From SB15 sp964639245 (lineage in GTDB: Bacteria > Chloroflexota > Anaerolineae > Aggregatilineales > J027): DNA of 64,000 bases. Shown piece by piece: positions 8,756 to 17,496 of the stretch. Location: contig CAZXCU010000010.1 of the NCBI GenBank assembly GCA_964639245.1, positions 1 through 64,000 on the forward strand, in the 5' to 3' direction. Numbering within the stretch: the first letter of the stretch is position 1; each line of letters begins with the position of its first letter. A model generated the notes under the pieces. It ran no database searches, had not been told where the DNA came from, and was given only the letters and a program-made list of their open reading frames with translations. The translations under genes were made by a program, and so were the position numbers.

Positions 8756-9874
8756 TCATATTTGCTGAGTTTTGCTTGAGCGAGGAAATTGTTCCCATGC
8801 GTGGTTCACGAATTGGCGTATTTGCTGCTCAAAATGTTGGCTGTCAAATTGAAGTGCGTGCTGGCGGATTTCGTTAGGATCAAAATGCGCCGCATCAAAT
8901 GATTGCAGGGCAGTCATCAGTGATTCTACTGTTTGTTCCTCGAACAAAATGCCTGTTTTATTTGGAATGACGGTATCCAATGCCCCGCCTCCCCCAAAAG
9001 CAATGACAGGCCGTCCGGCAGCTTGGGCTTGGACAGGCGTAATGCCGAAATCCTCAAAACCGGGAAAAACAAAGGCTTTGCATCGGGCAAATAAATCGGG
9101 TAGTTCAGAATCCGGGACATACCCCAGAAATTCAACGGTTGGGCCTGCCATTGCCTTGAGCCGTTCCATATCGCGGCCTGTCCCACCGACTTTGAGGGGG
9201 AAATGAAGGCGGGTACAGGCTTCGACAATTAAATCCACGCGCTTATAGGGAATCAAACGCCCCAGACTCAAAAAATAATCGTCATGCGAATCAGTGGGAT
9301 AAAAACGTTTTTCGACTTCGACAGGGGGATAGATAATAGCGGATTCGCGCCCGTAAAACTGCTGGATACGTTGCTGAATATCGCGGCTGATGGCAATAAA
9401 ATGATGCACCCGTTGAGCAGCCTGTTTGTCCCAGCGTTTCATCCAGAGATTTTGGCTTTGTACCGCCCAACGAATCGGCTTGGATAAATTTTCGCGGGCG
9501 GCATATAAATCAAACTGCCAGACATAGCGGGTTGGCGCAAGGCAGTAACAAATGTGCAGGGTGTTTTCGCCAGAACGCACCCCATGACAAAAACCACTTT
9601 TGTTGCTCAAAACAACATCATACTCAGATAAATCCAGCCCGCCCCACGCTAATGGATACAAAGGTAAATAGCGCTGGTGTTGGTGGTAAATATCAGGGAG
9701 TTTGTCCATCCACAAAGGGCGAATGTCATGATTCTGCCAATGGGCGGGCATTTTGGCACGGTCATAAATGCTGGTGTATAGGGGTGCATCAGGGTACATT
9801 CGCAACAGGTGGTCAAGAACATCTTCTGCCCCGCCGATTTGATTCAGCCAGTCGTGAACAAGTGCTAGTTTCAT
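8756..9874 (-). CDS. Glycosyltransferase family 4-like
   Basis: A 372-residue GT-B glycosyltransferase, probably acting on a lipid-linked or cell-surface glycan with a nucleotide-sugar donor. The N-terminal acceptor domain starts MKLALVHDWLNQIGGAE. The C-terminal donor domain carries FLSLGRLIPYKRVDLIVEA and, near the end, FPGFEDFGITPVQAQAAGRPVIA, the GT4-type E-x7-E region. I chose the ATG at 9874 because the longer frame adds 12 unsupported residues and overlaps the preceding gene; this start lies 4 bases after the ATPase stop. It is co-transcribed downstream of the iron transporter genes without an obvious functional link. Confidence 0.86.
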   Translation of the reverse strand: MKLALVHDWLNQIGGAEDVLDHLLRMYPDAPLYTSIYDRAKMPAHWQNHDIRPLWMDKLPDIYHQHQRYLPLYPLAWGGLDLSEYDVVLSNKSGFCHGVRSGENTLHICYCLAPTRYVWQFDLYAARENLSKPIRWAVQSQNLWMKRWDKQAAQRVHHFIAISRDIQQRIQQFYGRESAIIYPPVEVEKRFYPTDSHDDYFLSLGRLIPYKRVDLIVEACTRLHFPLKVGGTGRDMERLKAMAGPTVEFLGYVPDSELPDLFARCKAFVFPGFEDFGITPVQAQAAGRPVIAFGGGGALDTVIPNKTGILFEEQTVESLMTALQSFDAAHFDPNEIRQHALQFDSQHFEQQIRQFVNHAWEQFPRSSKTQQI

Positions 9875-9878
9875 AGTT

Positions 9879-10904
9879 TTATGAAAATCGCGGGAAGGCG
9901 ACCACCTCATGTTTTACGAGAATGTTAACCCTATCCCCCGTCGTATAATTTTCATGGGCATCACTGGTAATTTTGAGCAGGGTATCCTCCGCCAATTTGA
10001 CCCAGATGGTTTGACGATGCCCATAATAGGTGGTGTGGCTAACCACCGCCGGTGTGCCATGTCCATTAACTGAGAGTGTTAAATCGCTGGGGCGGAGCAG
10101 CACTTCCACATTCCCTTGCATCGCTTCTTGAAGGGGCAGTTCACCTAGCAGCGTGCGAACGGTATCGCCCTGTGCCTCGCCGGGAATGTGATTGGTTTCG
10201 CCCAAGAAATTGGCAATCGCAAGCGATTTAGGATTTTCATACAGCGTGCGCGGGGTACCAATTTGCTCGATGGTACCACGCAGCATGATTCCAATCGTAT
10301 CCGCCATGCTCATGGCTTCGTCTTGGTCGTGCGTCACCAGAATCGTAGAAACACCTGCTTCTTTGATGATACGGCGCACTTCTTCGCGCACCTGCACGCG
10401 CAGCGCTGTATCCAGATTCGAAAATGGCTCATCCAACAGCAGGGTGTGCGGTTGCGGGGCAAGAGCGCGGGCAAGGGCAACCCGCTGTTGCTGCCCACCG
10501 GAAAGTTCACGCGGGTAACGGTGTTTAAGTCCCTGTAACCCCACCAGATTCAGCATTTTTTCGACAATTGCGGCTTGGTCACTGCTGCGCGGTAGCCCAT
10601 AGGCGATATTTTTTTCTACGGTCATATGGGGGAACAGGGCGTAGTCCTGAAACACCATCCCAATACGACGGCGATTGGCGGGAACAAAGGTCGTCTCGCT
10701 GGCAACCAGATGCTCATCTAAGTAAATTTCGCCTTTGTCCGGTTTTTCTAGGCCGGCAATCATACGGAGGATGGTGGTTTTGCCACAGCCACTTGGCCCC
10801 AGGAGCGCCATAAATTCGCCATCGGGCAAGATAAAACTAGCGGAATAGACCGCGCAGGTTTTGCCGAAATTTTTGGCGATTTTGCGGCAGTCAACGGCTG
10901 TCAT
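9879..10904 (-). CDS. fbpC: Ferric iron ABC transporter ATP-binding protein (FbpC-like)
   Basis: ATPase of a periplasmic-binding-protein importer. Walker A is GPSGCGKTT, the signature is LSGGQQQRVALARAL, and Walker B is LLLDEPFSNLD followed by the switch histidine in LVTHDQDEA. A C-terminal TOBE-like region covers roughly the last 100 residues. The ATG at 10904 has a GGAAA site about 5 bases upstream and overlaps the end of the permease gene by 14 bases; a TTG at 10919 would add five residues. The substrate, ferric iron, is inferred from the binding protein and FbpB-type permease upstream. Confidence 0.88.
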   Translation of the reverse strand: MTAVDCRKIAKNFGKTCAVYSASFILPDGEFMALLGPSGCGKTTILRMIAGLEKPDKGEIYLDEHLVASETTFVPANRRRIGMVFQDYALFPHMTVEKNIAYGLPRSSDQAAIVEKMLNLVGLQGLKHRYPRELSGGQQQRVALARALAPQPHTLLLDEPFSNLDTALRVQVREEVRRIIKEAGVSTILVTHDQDEAMSMADTIGIMLRGTIEQIGTPRTLYENPKSLAIANFLGETNHIPGEAQGDTVRTLLGELPLQEAMQGNVEVLLRPSDLTLSVNGHGTPAVVSHTTYYGHRQTIWVKLAEDTLLKITSDAHENYTTGDRVNILVKHEVVAFPRFS

Positions 10905-12483
10905 CAGTTTCCAGTACAAACACTAACGATAAGGCAGAAATAATTACCATTACAAGGGCGGGGGCAGCCGCCCGCGCATAAAACGATTCGCTTGTGGCTG
11001 ACCAGATTCGCACCGCCAATGTATCATAACCGATTGGCGCGAGAAGTAAAGTCAGAGGTAGTTCTTTCATAGTCGTTAAAAATACCAGCGCCATGCCTGC
11101 TACCAAACCGGGGCGCATCAATGGGAGGGTGATGCCCCAAAAGACTTTGCGCCGGCTTTTACCGAGCGTGAGGCCACATTCTTCTATTTGTGGGCTGACC
11201 TGCATCAGACTGGCACGGGCTGGGCCAAGCGCCTGTGGCAAGAAACGAATCACATAGGCGAAAATAAGCATGGGGATCGTCTGATACAAGGTGGTGCTGA
11301 AATAGCGTGCGCCCACAAAAACCAAAGCCAACGCCACCACCACGCCGGGCAGGGCATATCCCAGATAGGCGCTGCGGGCAATCCACTGGTTATAAAATTT
11401 GGGGTAGCGTACTTGCAAAAAAACCAATGGAATGGCTGCTACACCAGAGGCAAGTGCCGCCAGCGCCGCAATCCGAATGGAGCTTTGCAAGGGACGGACA
11501 ATATCGCGGATTTCCTCGCCCTGTAACACATAGCCATTATAAAGCCAGTAAATAATGACACTCATCGGGCCAATAAGGGCAATGCCTAAAATGAAAATGC
11601 AATAGAGTTGGGCGGCGATTTGCCATCTACCGAGATGTACCAAGCGGGTTTTGCGGTGGATATTTTGTGTGTAATACTGCCCACGCCCTTCGACTAGAAT
11701 TGAAATGGTCATGAGCGCTACCGTAAAGATCACCAAAACCAGCGACAAGAGCGCTGCAAAATTGAGATTTACGCCCAGTTGAAGATAAATCGCACGGGTA
11801 AAAACGTTGTACTGCATCATGGCGACTGCGCCAAAATCGCTCAGGGTATACAGTGCCACCAGCAAGATCCCCGCCGAAATAAACGGGCGCAGTTGCGGTA
11901 GGGTAATCCGCCAGAAGGTCTCCCATGCCGATTTGCCTAAAGTGCGGGATGCTTCCTCAAGGGCGGGGTCAATGCCCCGTAATCCTGCTCGCACACTTAA
12001 AAAAATATAGGGGTAGGAAAAAAGCGTAACCGAAAACCATGCCCCCCAGAATCCATAAATCGAAGGAAGCCGTTCAATCCCTAGCAGTGTTTCTAAAATA
12101 CTCTGAAAAATACCCCGCGGGCCAAATGCCCCAATCATCGCAAAAGCCCCGACATAGGAAGGAATCACCAACGGTAAGGTCAAAACAACCGCCCATAAAT
12201 CCCGCCCGATGAGATTGGTGCGGGTGGTCAGCCATGCGGCAGGAATTCCGATGAGGCAGGACGCAACCGAAACCGACGCAATCAACAGCAAACTTCGCCC
12301 GATGATGTTGAGGGTGCTGGGACGGAATAAATAATCCAGCGCAGTTTGTGGGTCAACTTGGCTGGCCCGCAAAATCAGATAGAGTAAAGGAAAAAGCAAA
12401 ACTGCCGCAAGGGGTAGACTCACCGCCAGCAGCAATCGTTCGGTACTGATAATATTCTTTTGATAGTGAAGCTGCATATCCAC
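10891..12483 (-). CDS. fbpB: Ferric iron ABC transporter permease (FbpB-like, two fused permease domains)
   Basis: A 530-residue inner-membrane protein with about 12 helices in two homologous halves, the usual FbpB/AfuB/SfuB layout. Each half has the ABC-importer coupling loop: EEASRTLGKSAWETFWRITLP in the first half and EECGLTLGKSRRKVFWGITLP in the second, the EAA motifs that contact the ATPase. It begins 34 bases after the binding-protein stop and overlaps the ATPase gene. Length and topology match the family; nothing appears missing. Confidence 0.9.
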   Translation of the reverse strand: MDMQLHYQKNIISTERLLLAVSLPLAAVLLFPLLYLILRASQVDPQTALDYLFRPSTLNIIGRSLLLIASVSVASCLIGIPAAWLTTRTNLIGRDLWAVVLTLPLVIPSYVGAFAMIGAFGPRGIFQSILETLLGIERLPSIYGFWGAWFSVTLFSYPYIFLSVRAGLRGIDPALEEASRTLGKSAWETFWRITLPQLRPFISAGILLVALYTLSDFGAVAMMQYNVFTRAIYLQLGVNLNFAALLSLVLVIFTVALMTISILVEGRGQYYTQNIHRKTRLVHLGRWQIAAQLYCIFILGIALIGPMSVIIYWLYNGYVLQGEEIRDIVRPLQSSIRIAALAALASGVAAIPLVFLQVRYPKFYNQWIARSAYLGYALPGVVVALALVFVGARYFSTTLYQTIPMLIFAYVIRFLPQALGPARASLMQVSPQIEECGLTLGKSRRKVFWGITLPLMRPGLVAGMALVFLTTMKELPLTLLLAPIGYDTLAVRIWSATSESFYARAAAPALVMVIISALSLVFVLETDDSR

Positions 12484-12517
12484 AAGTGGGGCGGTCTGTG
12501 TACCGCCCCAGAATCCT

Positions 12518-13525
12518 TTACTGATTGATAATTTCGTCCAATAGAGTTAAGGTCGTTTCCAAATCATCGAGATTGGTGAGGTCAATTTCGGGTGTTTGGA
12601 GTTCGCTTAAGGGTACGAGGCGCGGGTCAGCTTCCATACCAATCAGCAAGGGATATTCATAGGTTTCTTCGACGAAATATTGCTGGGCGGTACGGGAAAG
12701 CATGTACGTGATGAACTGTTGGGCTAAGGGCAAATTATCGGTGGAGTTCAAAATAGCTGCGCCTGCCACGTTAATTAAGTTGCCAATGTCATCGCCGGGG
12801 AAAAAGTAATTGGCAAGCGGGGCATCAGGATTTTCATTAAGCAACCCGTACATATAGTAGTGGTTGACCAACGCCACATCCACTTCACCTGCTGCGACGG
12901 CTGCCACTGCTGCCGAGTTACCCTCGTAGGGAACAGCTTCATTCTCTACTAAACCCTGCACAAATTCTTGCATGACTTCATTCCCGACCTCAACCCGAAT
13001 GGCAGTCAGGTGGGAATGGAAGGAGGCGTTCGTCGGCGCAAAGCCAATGCGCCCTTTCCACGCCGGTTCGGTAAAGCCCAAAATGCTGTCTGGCAAATCT
13101 TCTGCCGTCAAATTGTCGGTGTTGTAAACCACCACGCGGGCGCGTCCGGTAATGCCAACCCAATAGCCTGCGGGGGAACGGAAACGTGATTCAACACTGT
13201 CCAAAATATAGCTGGGCAGTTCGGCGAGCAGATTGCTTTTTTGCAGCAGCCCCAGCGCTCCGGCATCTTGAGCAAAAAAGACATCGGCGGGCGAATTTTC
13301 ACCCTCTTCTTGAATCGCTAAGGCCAGCGGGGTAGTGCTGTCGTAACGCACTTCGACCTCAATGCCAGTATCTTTTTCAAATTGTTCAATAATCGGGCCG
13401 ACCAATTCTTCACTACGACCTGAATAGACCGTAAGGCTTGCCCCCTGTGCAGCAGTGAGCGCTGGTTGCGGGGCAAACGCAAAGGCGGCAAGCGCAATTA
13501 TCATAGCAGCTAAAACAAAACGCAT
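12518..13525 (-). CDS. fbpA: Ferric iron ABC transporter substrate-binding protein (FbpA/FutA-like)
   Basis: A 335-residue exported binding protein that captures Fe3+ and delivers it to the permease. Residues 1-27 form a signal peptide ending near ALTAAQG; there is no lipobox. The mature start LTVYSGRSEELVGPIIEQFEK is typical of the family. The tandem tyrosines that coordinate iron are seen in VNHYYMYGL near residue 231. It is the first gene of the iron operon, transcribed from the intergenic region shared with a membrane protein. A DtxR-type regulator sits at 26908-27585 and could control it, but I saw no recognisable DtxR box. Confidence 0.89.
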   Translation of the reverse strand: MRFVLAAMIIALAAFAFAPQPALTAAQGASLTVYSGRSEELVGPIIEQFEKDTGIEVEVRYDSTTPLALAIQEEGENSPADVFFAQDAGALGLLQKSNLLAELPSYILDSVESRFRSPAGYWVGITGRARVVVYNTDNLTAEDLPDSILGFTEPAWKGRIGFAPTNASFHSHLTAIRVEVGNEVMQEFVQGLVENEAVPYEGNSAAVAAVAAGEVDVALVNHYYMYGLLNENPDAPLANYFFPGDDIGNLINVAGAAILNSTDNLPLAQQFITYMLSRTAQQYFVEETYEYPLLIGMEADPRLVPLSELQTPEIDLTNLDDLETTLTLLDEIINQ

Positions 13526-13597
13526 TTGAAGGTTGTCTTTCTCTTGATGTACGCTGCCTCAAAAATACCAGTCATATAAATAAGGTCACAAGCCTTC

Positions 13598-13684
13598 GGG
13601 TTAAACCCAAAATATGCCGGATAAAATTTGGGGATTAACTGCTGCTCCGAATCACTTTTAACTTGCATTAAATGGGTGTTTAAT
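13598..13684. promoter_or_regulatory. Divergent intergenic region with two dyads
   Basis: Between the iron-binding-protein gene (-) and the membrane-protein gene (+) are two perfect inverted repeats: GGGTT-A-AACCC at 13598-13608 and ATTAAA-N6-TTTAAT at 13667-13684. They are candidate operators for a regulator of iron uptake. Neither fits a standard DtxR or Fur box, so the assignment is tentative. Confidence 0.3.
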
Positions 13685-13734
13685 ACGATACAATATTCAG
13701 CAGCAATCATTGAATCATACAAAGGACAGGGAGT

Positions 13735-14301
13735 ATGGACTTTCTTTTACAAATGAGTGGTCAAGGGATGGAGAATATTTCTCTATCGGAGGTGATTCGT
13801 CCACAGGATGGATTCTGGGATTTTATTTTATATGTGATTATTTTCTTGAAGTTGGTGCTGCTTGCGTTTCTGTTCAATGGAAGTTTACGCGATGTCATCC
13901 TCATCGCATCCTCAATGCTCGCAGCAGTGGCAGACAAAATTTATTTGTTCGGCTTTGTGGATGGCGGCTGTACCACCATCAACTGTGCGGTAGAATTTCA
14001 TACGAAAGAATCTTTTTTTACCTACGTCGCACGGGTCATGATTTTTGCCTTCCCCCTCATTATTACCACGCAAACCAAGATAAAACGGGCTAAACCCTTG
14101 TGTGTGCTGATTGGGATTGGCGGGCTAGTTTATACCTTTGGTCGCTGGTTTGTGCAGCAGTATCCAGAAGGGAAAAGCGATTTTCGTCAACCCGGCACAA
14201 TGATTGAAGACGGGTTGTATATGGCTAATACCATTAGCTTGAGCCTGATTTTGCTTGAGGCATGGGTTGCAAAACGTCGGCAAAAACATTCCGCTGATTA
14301 A
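13735..14301 (+). CDS. Hypothetical membrane protein, four predicted helices
   Basis: A 188-residue protein of a family I do not recognise. It has about four hydrophobic segments: FILYVIIFLKLVLLAFLF (about 30-47), VILIASSMLAAVA (about 53-66), the stretch around VARVMIFAFPLIIT (about 98-111) and LCVLIGIGGLVYTFG (about 122-136). A last amphipathic or membrane segment follows near 158-172. Two cysteines in DGGCTTINCAVEF lie in a predicted loop and could form a disulfide. The ATG follows a GGGAG ribosome site. The gene stands alone and ends before a strong stem-loop. No function proposed. Confidence 0.75.
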   Translation: MDFLLQMSGQGMENISLSEVIRPQDGFWDFILYVIIFLKLVLLAFLFNGSLRDVILIASSMLAAVADKIYLFGFVDGGCTTINCAVEFHTKESFFTYVARVMIFAFPLIITTQTKIKRAKPLCVLIGIGGLVYTFGRWFVQQYPEGKSDFRQPGTMIEDGLYMANTISLSLILLEAWVAKRRQKHSAD

Positions 14302-14307
14302 TAAATT

Positions 14308-14335
14308 TTTCAGGAGTCGGTTTCGACTCCTGAAA
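14308..14335 (+). terminator. 12-bp stem-loop after the membrane-protein gene
   Basis: Perfect 12-bp inverted repeat (14308-14319 with 14324-14335) around a GTTT loop, six bases after the stop codon. There is no strong T-run, so it is a weaker or Rho-assisted terminator, or an RNA-stabilising hairpin. Confidence 0.6.
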
Positions 14336-14554
14336 TCTGGCATATAAACGAAAAAAGTATGAATATTGTATTTTATTAAAATTGTGAATTAATTTTCGGT
14401 TGACCAGTGAAGCGGAGTGTGTTTTTATTATAGTTAGCGACCTAGCGCCTGTTGTTTTTGCTTTGTTTGAGAAGGGTTCGTCTTTCCAAGCGGAGCTACT
14501 TTACGAGGCACTCTCTCGATACCATATAGAAAAATCAAAGGGGTTTGGTAAATA
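14336..14554 (+). other. Upstream region of the signalling operon
   Basis: About 220 bases, AT-rich in the first 65. A TTGACC at 14400-14405 with a TATTAT at 14426-14431 is the best promoter-like pair, but the 20-base spacing is too long to trust. I see no TPP riboswitch or other known leader. An AAAGGGG ribosome site precedes the ATG at 14555. Confidence 0.35.
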
Positions 14555-16483
14555 ATGCAAAGTATCGTTCAGCCGGGAACCTCTTTTGGGAGTTCAGTGC
14601 GAACTCAAGTCATCCTGTTCGGGGTACTGGTGGTTATTTTTGCCGTCGTTGCCACCCAAGCCATCACCATCCTCACCACACAAAATGAAATCGAGCAAGA
14701 CGCTGCGGTTGATCTTTCAACAATTGCTAGCAATGAAGCCGAACTTATTACGCGGGAATTGCAAGAGCAAGTACAAGATGCCAATGTTCTGGCAGGTTCA
14801 AACAATCTAGGGGTGGTTGTGCGGCAGAGCAATCGTGCCTATGAAGACGAGGGGGATGATGAAATCGTCGAAAATCTGATTACCCTCGATAATCTTTGGC
14901 TGGCAGCATCTGACCAATCCACACAGGTTCGTACTGTGCTGAACAACACGGTTAGCCTTGAATTGCGCGAAGCCCAACTGGAATATAGCGACCTGGTTGA
15001 AATTTTTGTCACCGACCGCTATGGAGCAGTGGTGGCAGCCACCAACCGCACCAGCGATTATCTGCAAAGTGATGAGGACTGGTGGATTGCCGCTTGGAAT
15101 AATGGCACAGGGGCGACCTATCTCGATTCACAGCCCACTTTTGATGAAAGTACAAACTCATTCATCTTGATCATGGCCGTCCCCGTCATCGACCAAAATG
15201 AAGTGATCGGAGTTTTGCGAACCAGTTATCGCCTCAATACAATCCAAGAAGTTATTCGAGATACGCGCTTTGGCGACTCGGGTTATGCAGTGGTGGTCAA
15301 TTCAGATGGTCAAGTGTTGGTTGATGAGAACACAACCAGCAGTGAAATTATCTTAGAAGAGGTCATTCCCCTCTTGGATGGCTCGCTTGATGAGGAGAGC
15401 CACCTTGTTGAAAATGTTCAGGGAAATTCTGCTTATGCTTCTCATGCTGCCATCACGACTGATGGGAGGGAAGCAGTCATTGATTCCCTCAATTGGAATG
15501 TGATTGTTTTTCAAGATGAGGATGAGGTTTTAACCCCCATTTCGGAAGCCTTGGCGACAGTGGCCTTGCCCATTGTGGGGATTATTTTACTCGCCTCGTT
15601 TGGTAGTTATTTATTGGCACGGCGCATTGTGCGTCCTTTAGGGATTCTTGAGCGGGCTGCCCAAAAACTCTCCAACCAAGAATGGGATACACGGGTCGAT
15701 TTGCCAGTGCGAAATGAGTTCGGCGAATTAGCATATGCGTTTAATTTGATGGCAGGTCAACTTGAAGGTTTGGTTGACCAGATGGAGCAGCGCATTAGCG
15801 AACGTACCCGTGATTTGCAGGCGGTGGTGGATGTCAGCAACCAGATTTCAACCCTGCTGGATTTGAACCGCTTGCTGCAAGACGTGGTAGACCTGACAAA
15901 AGAGCGTTTCCGGTTATACCATGCTCACATTTACCTGCTGGATGCCAACAACGAAACCCTCACATTAGCGGCGGGTGCCGGGCATGTGGGGCGACAAATG
16001 GTTTCAGAAAAGCGCACTATTGCCCTGCAAAATCAACGGAGTATTGTGGCAACGGCTGGACGCACCCGTGAAAGTGTGCTGATTAATGATGTTCAGCAAA
16101 CAGAGGCCTTTTTGCCCCACCCCTTGCTGCCCGATACCCGTGCAGAATTAGCGGTGCCGCTGATTGCGCGTGGGCAATTGGTTGGGGTGTTGGATGTCCA
16201 AAGCGACCATGCCAACTATTTTGACGAACAGATTCTCCCGGTTATGGAAACGCTGAGCAGCCAAGTGGCGGTTGCATTGAGCAATGCAACGCTCTACCAA
16301 GTGGCAGAACGTACCAGCCGTCATGAGCAGGCTTTGGGGACAATTACACAACGGTTGCAAGGGGCTGCCAATGTCGAAGAGGTGTTACAAGTTGCTGTCC
16401 GTGAACTGGGAAAAGCGCTGCGTGTACCCCATACCGCGATTCAATTAGATACCACTACCGACGGAACAAATCGGACAAATTAA
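14555..16483 (+). CDS. Cache-HAMP-GAF membrane sensor without a kinase domain
   Basis: A 642-residue receptor. A first membrane helix (about 19-40) and a second (about 334-356) bracket a large extracytoplasmic dCache-type domain with YTDRYGAVVAATNRTSDYLQSDEDWW-like spacing (key residues D, G, W visible near 155-180). A HAMP linker follows (about 356-410), then a coiled coil (MEQRISERTRDLQAVVDVS) and one GAF domain (about 430-590) with the local signature LPHPLLPDTRAELAVPLIA. The protein stops where a kinase or second GAF would begin, after about 50 more residues resembling the start of a GAF. It has no histidine kinase, methyl-accepting or GGDEF domain, so it probably signals through the kinase encoded two genes downstream. 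First gene of the operon. Confidence 0.85.
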   Translation: MQSIVQPGTSFGSSVRTQVILFGVLVVIFAVVATQAITILTTQNEIEQDAAVDLSTIASNEAELITRELQEQVQDANVLAGSNNLGVVVRQSNRAYEDEGDDEIVENLITLDNLWLAASDQSTQVRTVLNNTVSLELREAQLEYSDLVEIFVTDRYGAVVAATNRTSDYLQSDEDWWIAAWNNGTGATYLDSQPTFDESTNSFILIMAVPVIDQNEVIGVLRTSYRLNTIQEVIRDTRFGDSGYAVVVNSDGQVLVDENTTSSEIILEEVIPLLDGSLDEESHLVENVQGNSAYASHAAITTDGREAVIDSLNWNVIVFQDEDEVLTPISEALATVALPIVGIILLASFGSYLLARRIVRPLGILERAAQKLSNQEWDTRVDLPVRNEFGELAYAFNLMAGQLEGLVDQMEQRISERTRDLQAVVDVSNQISTLLDLNRLLQDVVDLTKERFRLYHAHIYLLDANNETLTLAAGAGHVGRQMVSEKRTIALQNQRSIVATAGRTRESVLINDVQQTEAFLPHPLLPDTRAELAVPLIARGQLVGVLDVQSDHANYFDEQILPVMETLSSQVAVALSNATLYQVAERTSRHEQALGTITQRLQGAANVEEVLQVAVRELGKALRVPHTAIQLDTTTDGTNRTN

Positions 16484-16495
16484 GGGGGACTTAAA

Positions 16496-17482
16496 ATGAC
16501 AAAAAAAGCCTATCTTGTGGGAGTCCTGTTGCTGGTTGGCTTGTTGTTTTTGGCAGCGTGTGACTCTGAGGATGAAAAATCAGAGGAAACCAAACGCAAT
16601 GCTGAAATTGCTGTGCAGCTCAAGTGGTCACATAACCCTCAGTTTGCCGGATTTTATGCTGCCCAGCGGCTTGGATATTATGATAAAGAAAAACTTACGG
16701 TGACTTTCATTCCGGGTGGGCCGGGGGTAGATATACTGGCCTCGCTGGACTCTGGGGAGGCTCAATTTGCGATTGCCTCCAGCGACTTAACTATTTCTCA
16801 GATTGCAAATGACAATAAGCCCTTTCAAATCATTGGCGCAACCTATCAAACCACGCCTTTTGTCTTTGCGAAGCTGGTTACAGAAGACAGCCCGGCCTTA
16901 GAAGGGGCAGATGATTGGCGCGGTCTGCGGGTGATGCCAATAGACAGTACCATTCTGCTCGTCGGGATTTTAAATTCATTCGGCTTGACCTTAGAAGACG
17001 TAGAGATCGCCACCACAGATTTTGACTTAGGCAAGTTTGTTTCCGGCGAATCGGCTGATGTGCGCGGGGTGTACATTACCAATGAAATTCTCACCCTTCA
17101 GAACTTGGGGCATGAAGTGCAAATTTTCCGCCCGGAAGACTACGGCGTGCAATCCTATGCGGATGTCATTGTAACGAATACCGACAAGGTTGAGGAAGAC
17201 ATCATCGAGCGGTTTATGCGGGCAACCTTGCAAGGTTGGCAATATGCCGTTGCGAATCCTGATGAAATTCTAGGGATGGTACTAGGATATACGCCTTCAG
17301 CCGATACTGAGGCGCTCCAAAGCACTTGGGAAGCATCCTTACCTCTGCTCAAGGATGGTAAACTTAGTGTGGAAGAAAATGTCATTCAATCCATGGTCAG
17401 CCTGATGGTGCAAACCGGCGTGCTGACAGAAACACCAGACTTTAATCAGCTCTACACAACCCAGTATCTTAGTCAAGAGTAA
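16496..17482 (+). CDS. NMT1/THI5-like substrate-binding lipoprotein
   Basis: A 328-residue lipoprotein: the signal sequence ends in LLFLAACDSE, a good lipobox with the lipidated Cys at residue 21. The mature domain starts IAVQLKWSHNPQFAGFYAAQ, typical of the THI5/ThiY family that binds thiamine pyrimidine precursors or other small ligands. It continues with PGGPGVDILASLDSGEAQFAIASSDL. No permease or ATPase gene is nearby, so it is unlikely to work in transport here. Placed 12 bases after one Cache receptor and 14 bases before another, it is best read as a ligand-binding partner of those sensors. The actual ligand cannot be read from sequence. Confidence 0.85.
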   Translation: MTKKAYLVGVLLLVGLLFLAACDSEDEKSEETKRNAEIAVQLKWSHNPQFAGFYAAQRLGYYDKEKLTVTFIPGGPGVDILASLDSGEAQFAIASSDLTISQIANDNKPFQIIGATYQTTPFVFAKLVTEDSPALEGADDWRGLRVMPIDSTILLVGILNSFGLTLEDVEIATTDFDLGKFVSGESADVRGVYITNEILTLQNLGHEVQIFRPEDYGVQSYADVIVTNTDKVEEDIIERFMRATLQGWQYAVANPDEILGMVLGYTPSADTEALQSTWEASLPLLKDGKLSVEENVIQSMVSLMVQTGVLTETPDFNQLYTTQYLSQE

Positions 17483-17496
17483 GCGAAGGAAGTCCT

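Noticed and set aside
13526..13734. DtxR or Fur box upstream of the iron transporter
   Set aside because: The two dyads present do not match TTAGGTTAGCCTAACCTAA or GATAATGATAATCATTATC-like patterns.
14336..14554. TPP riboswitch before the operon containing the THI5-like protein
   Set aside because: The CUGAGA and ACCU-type conserved elements of the thi-box are absent.
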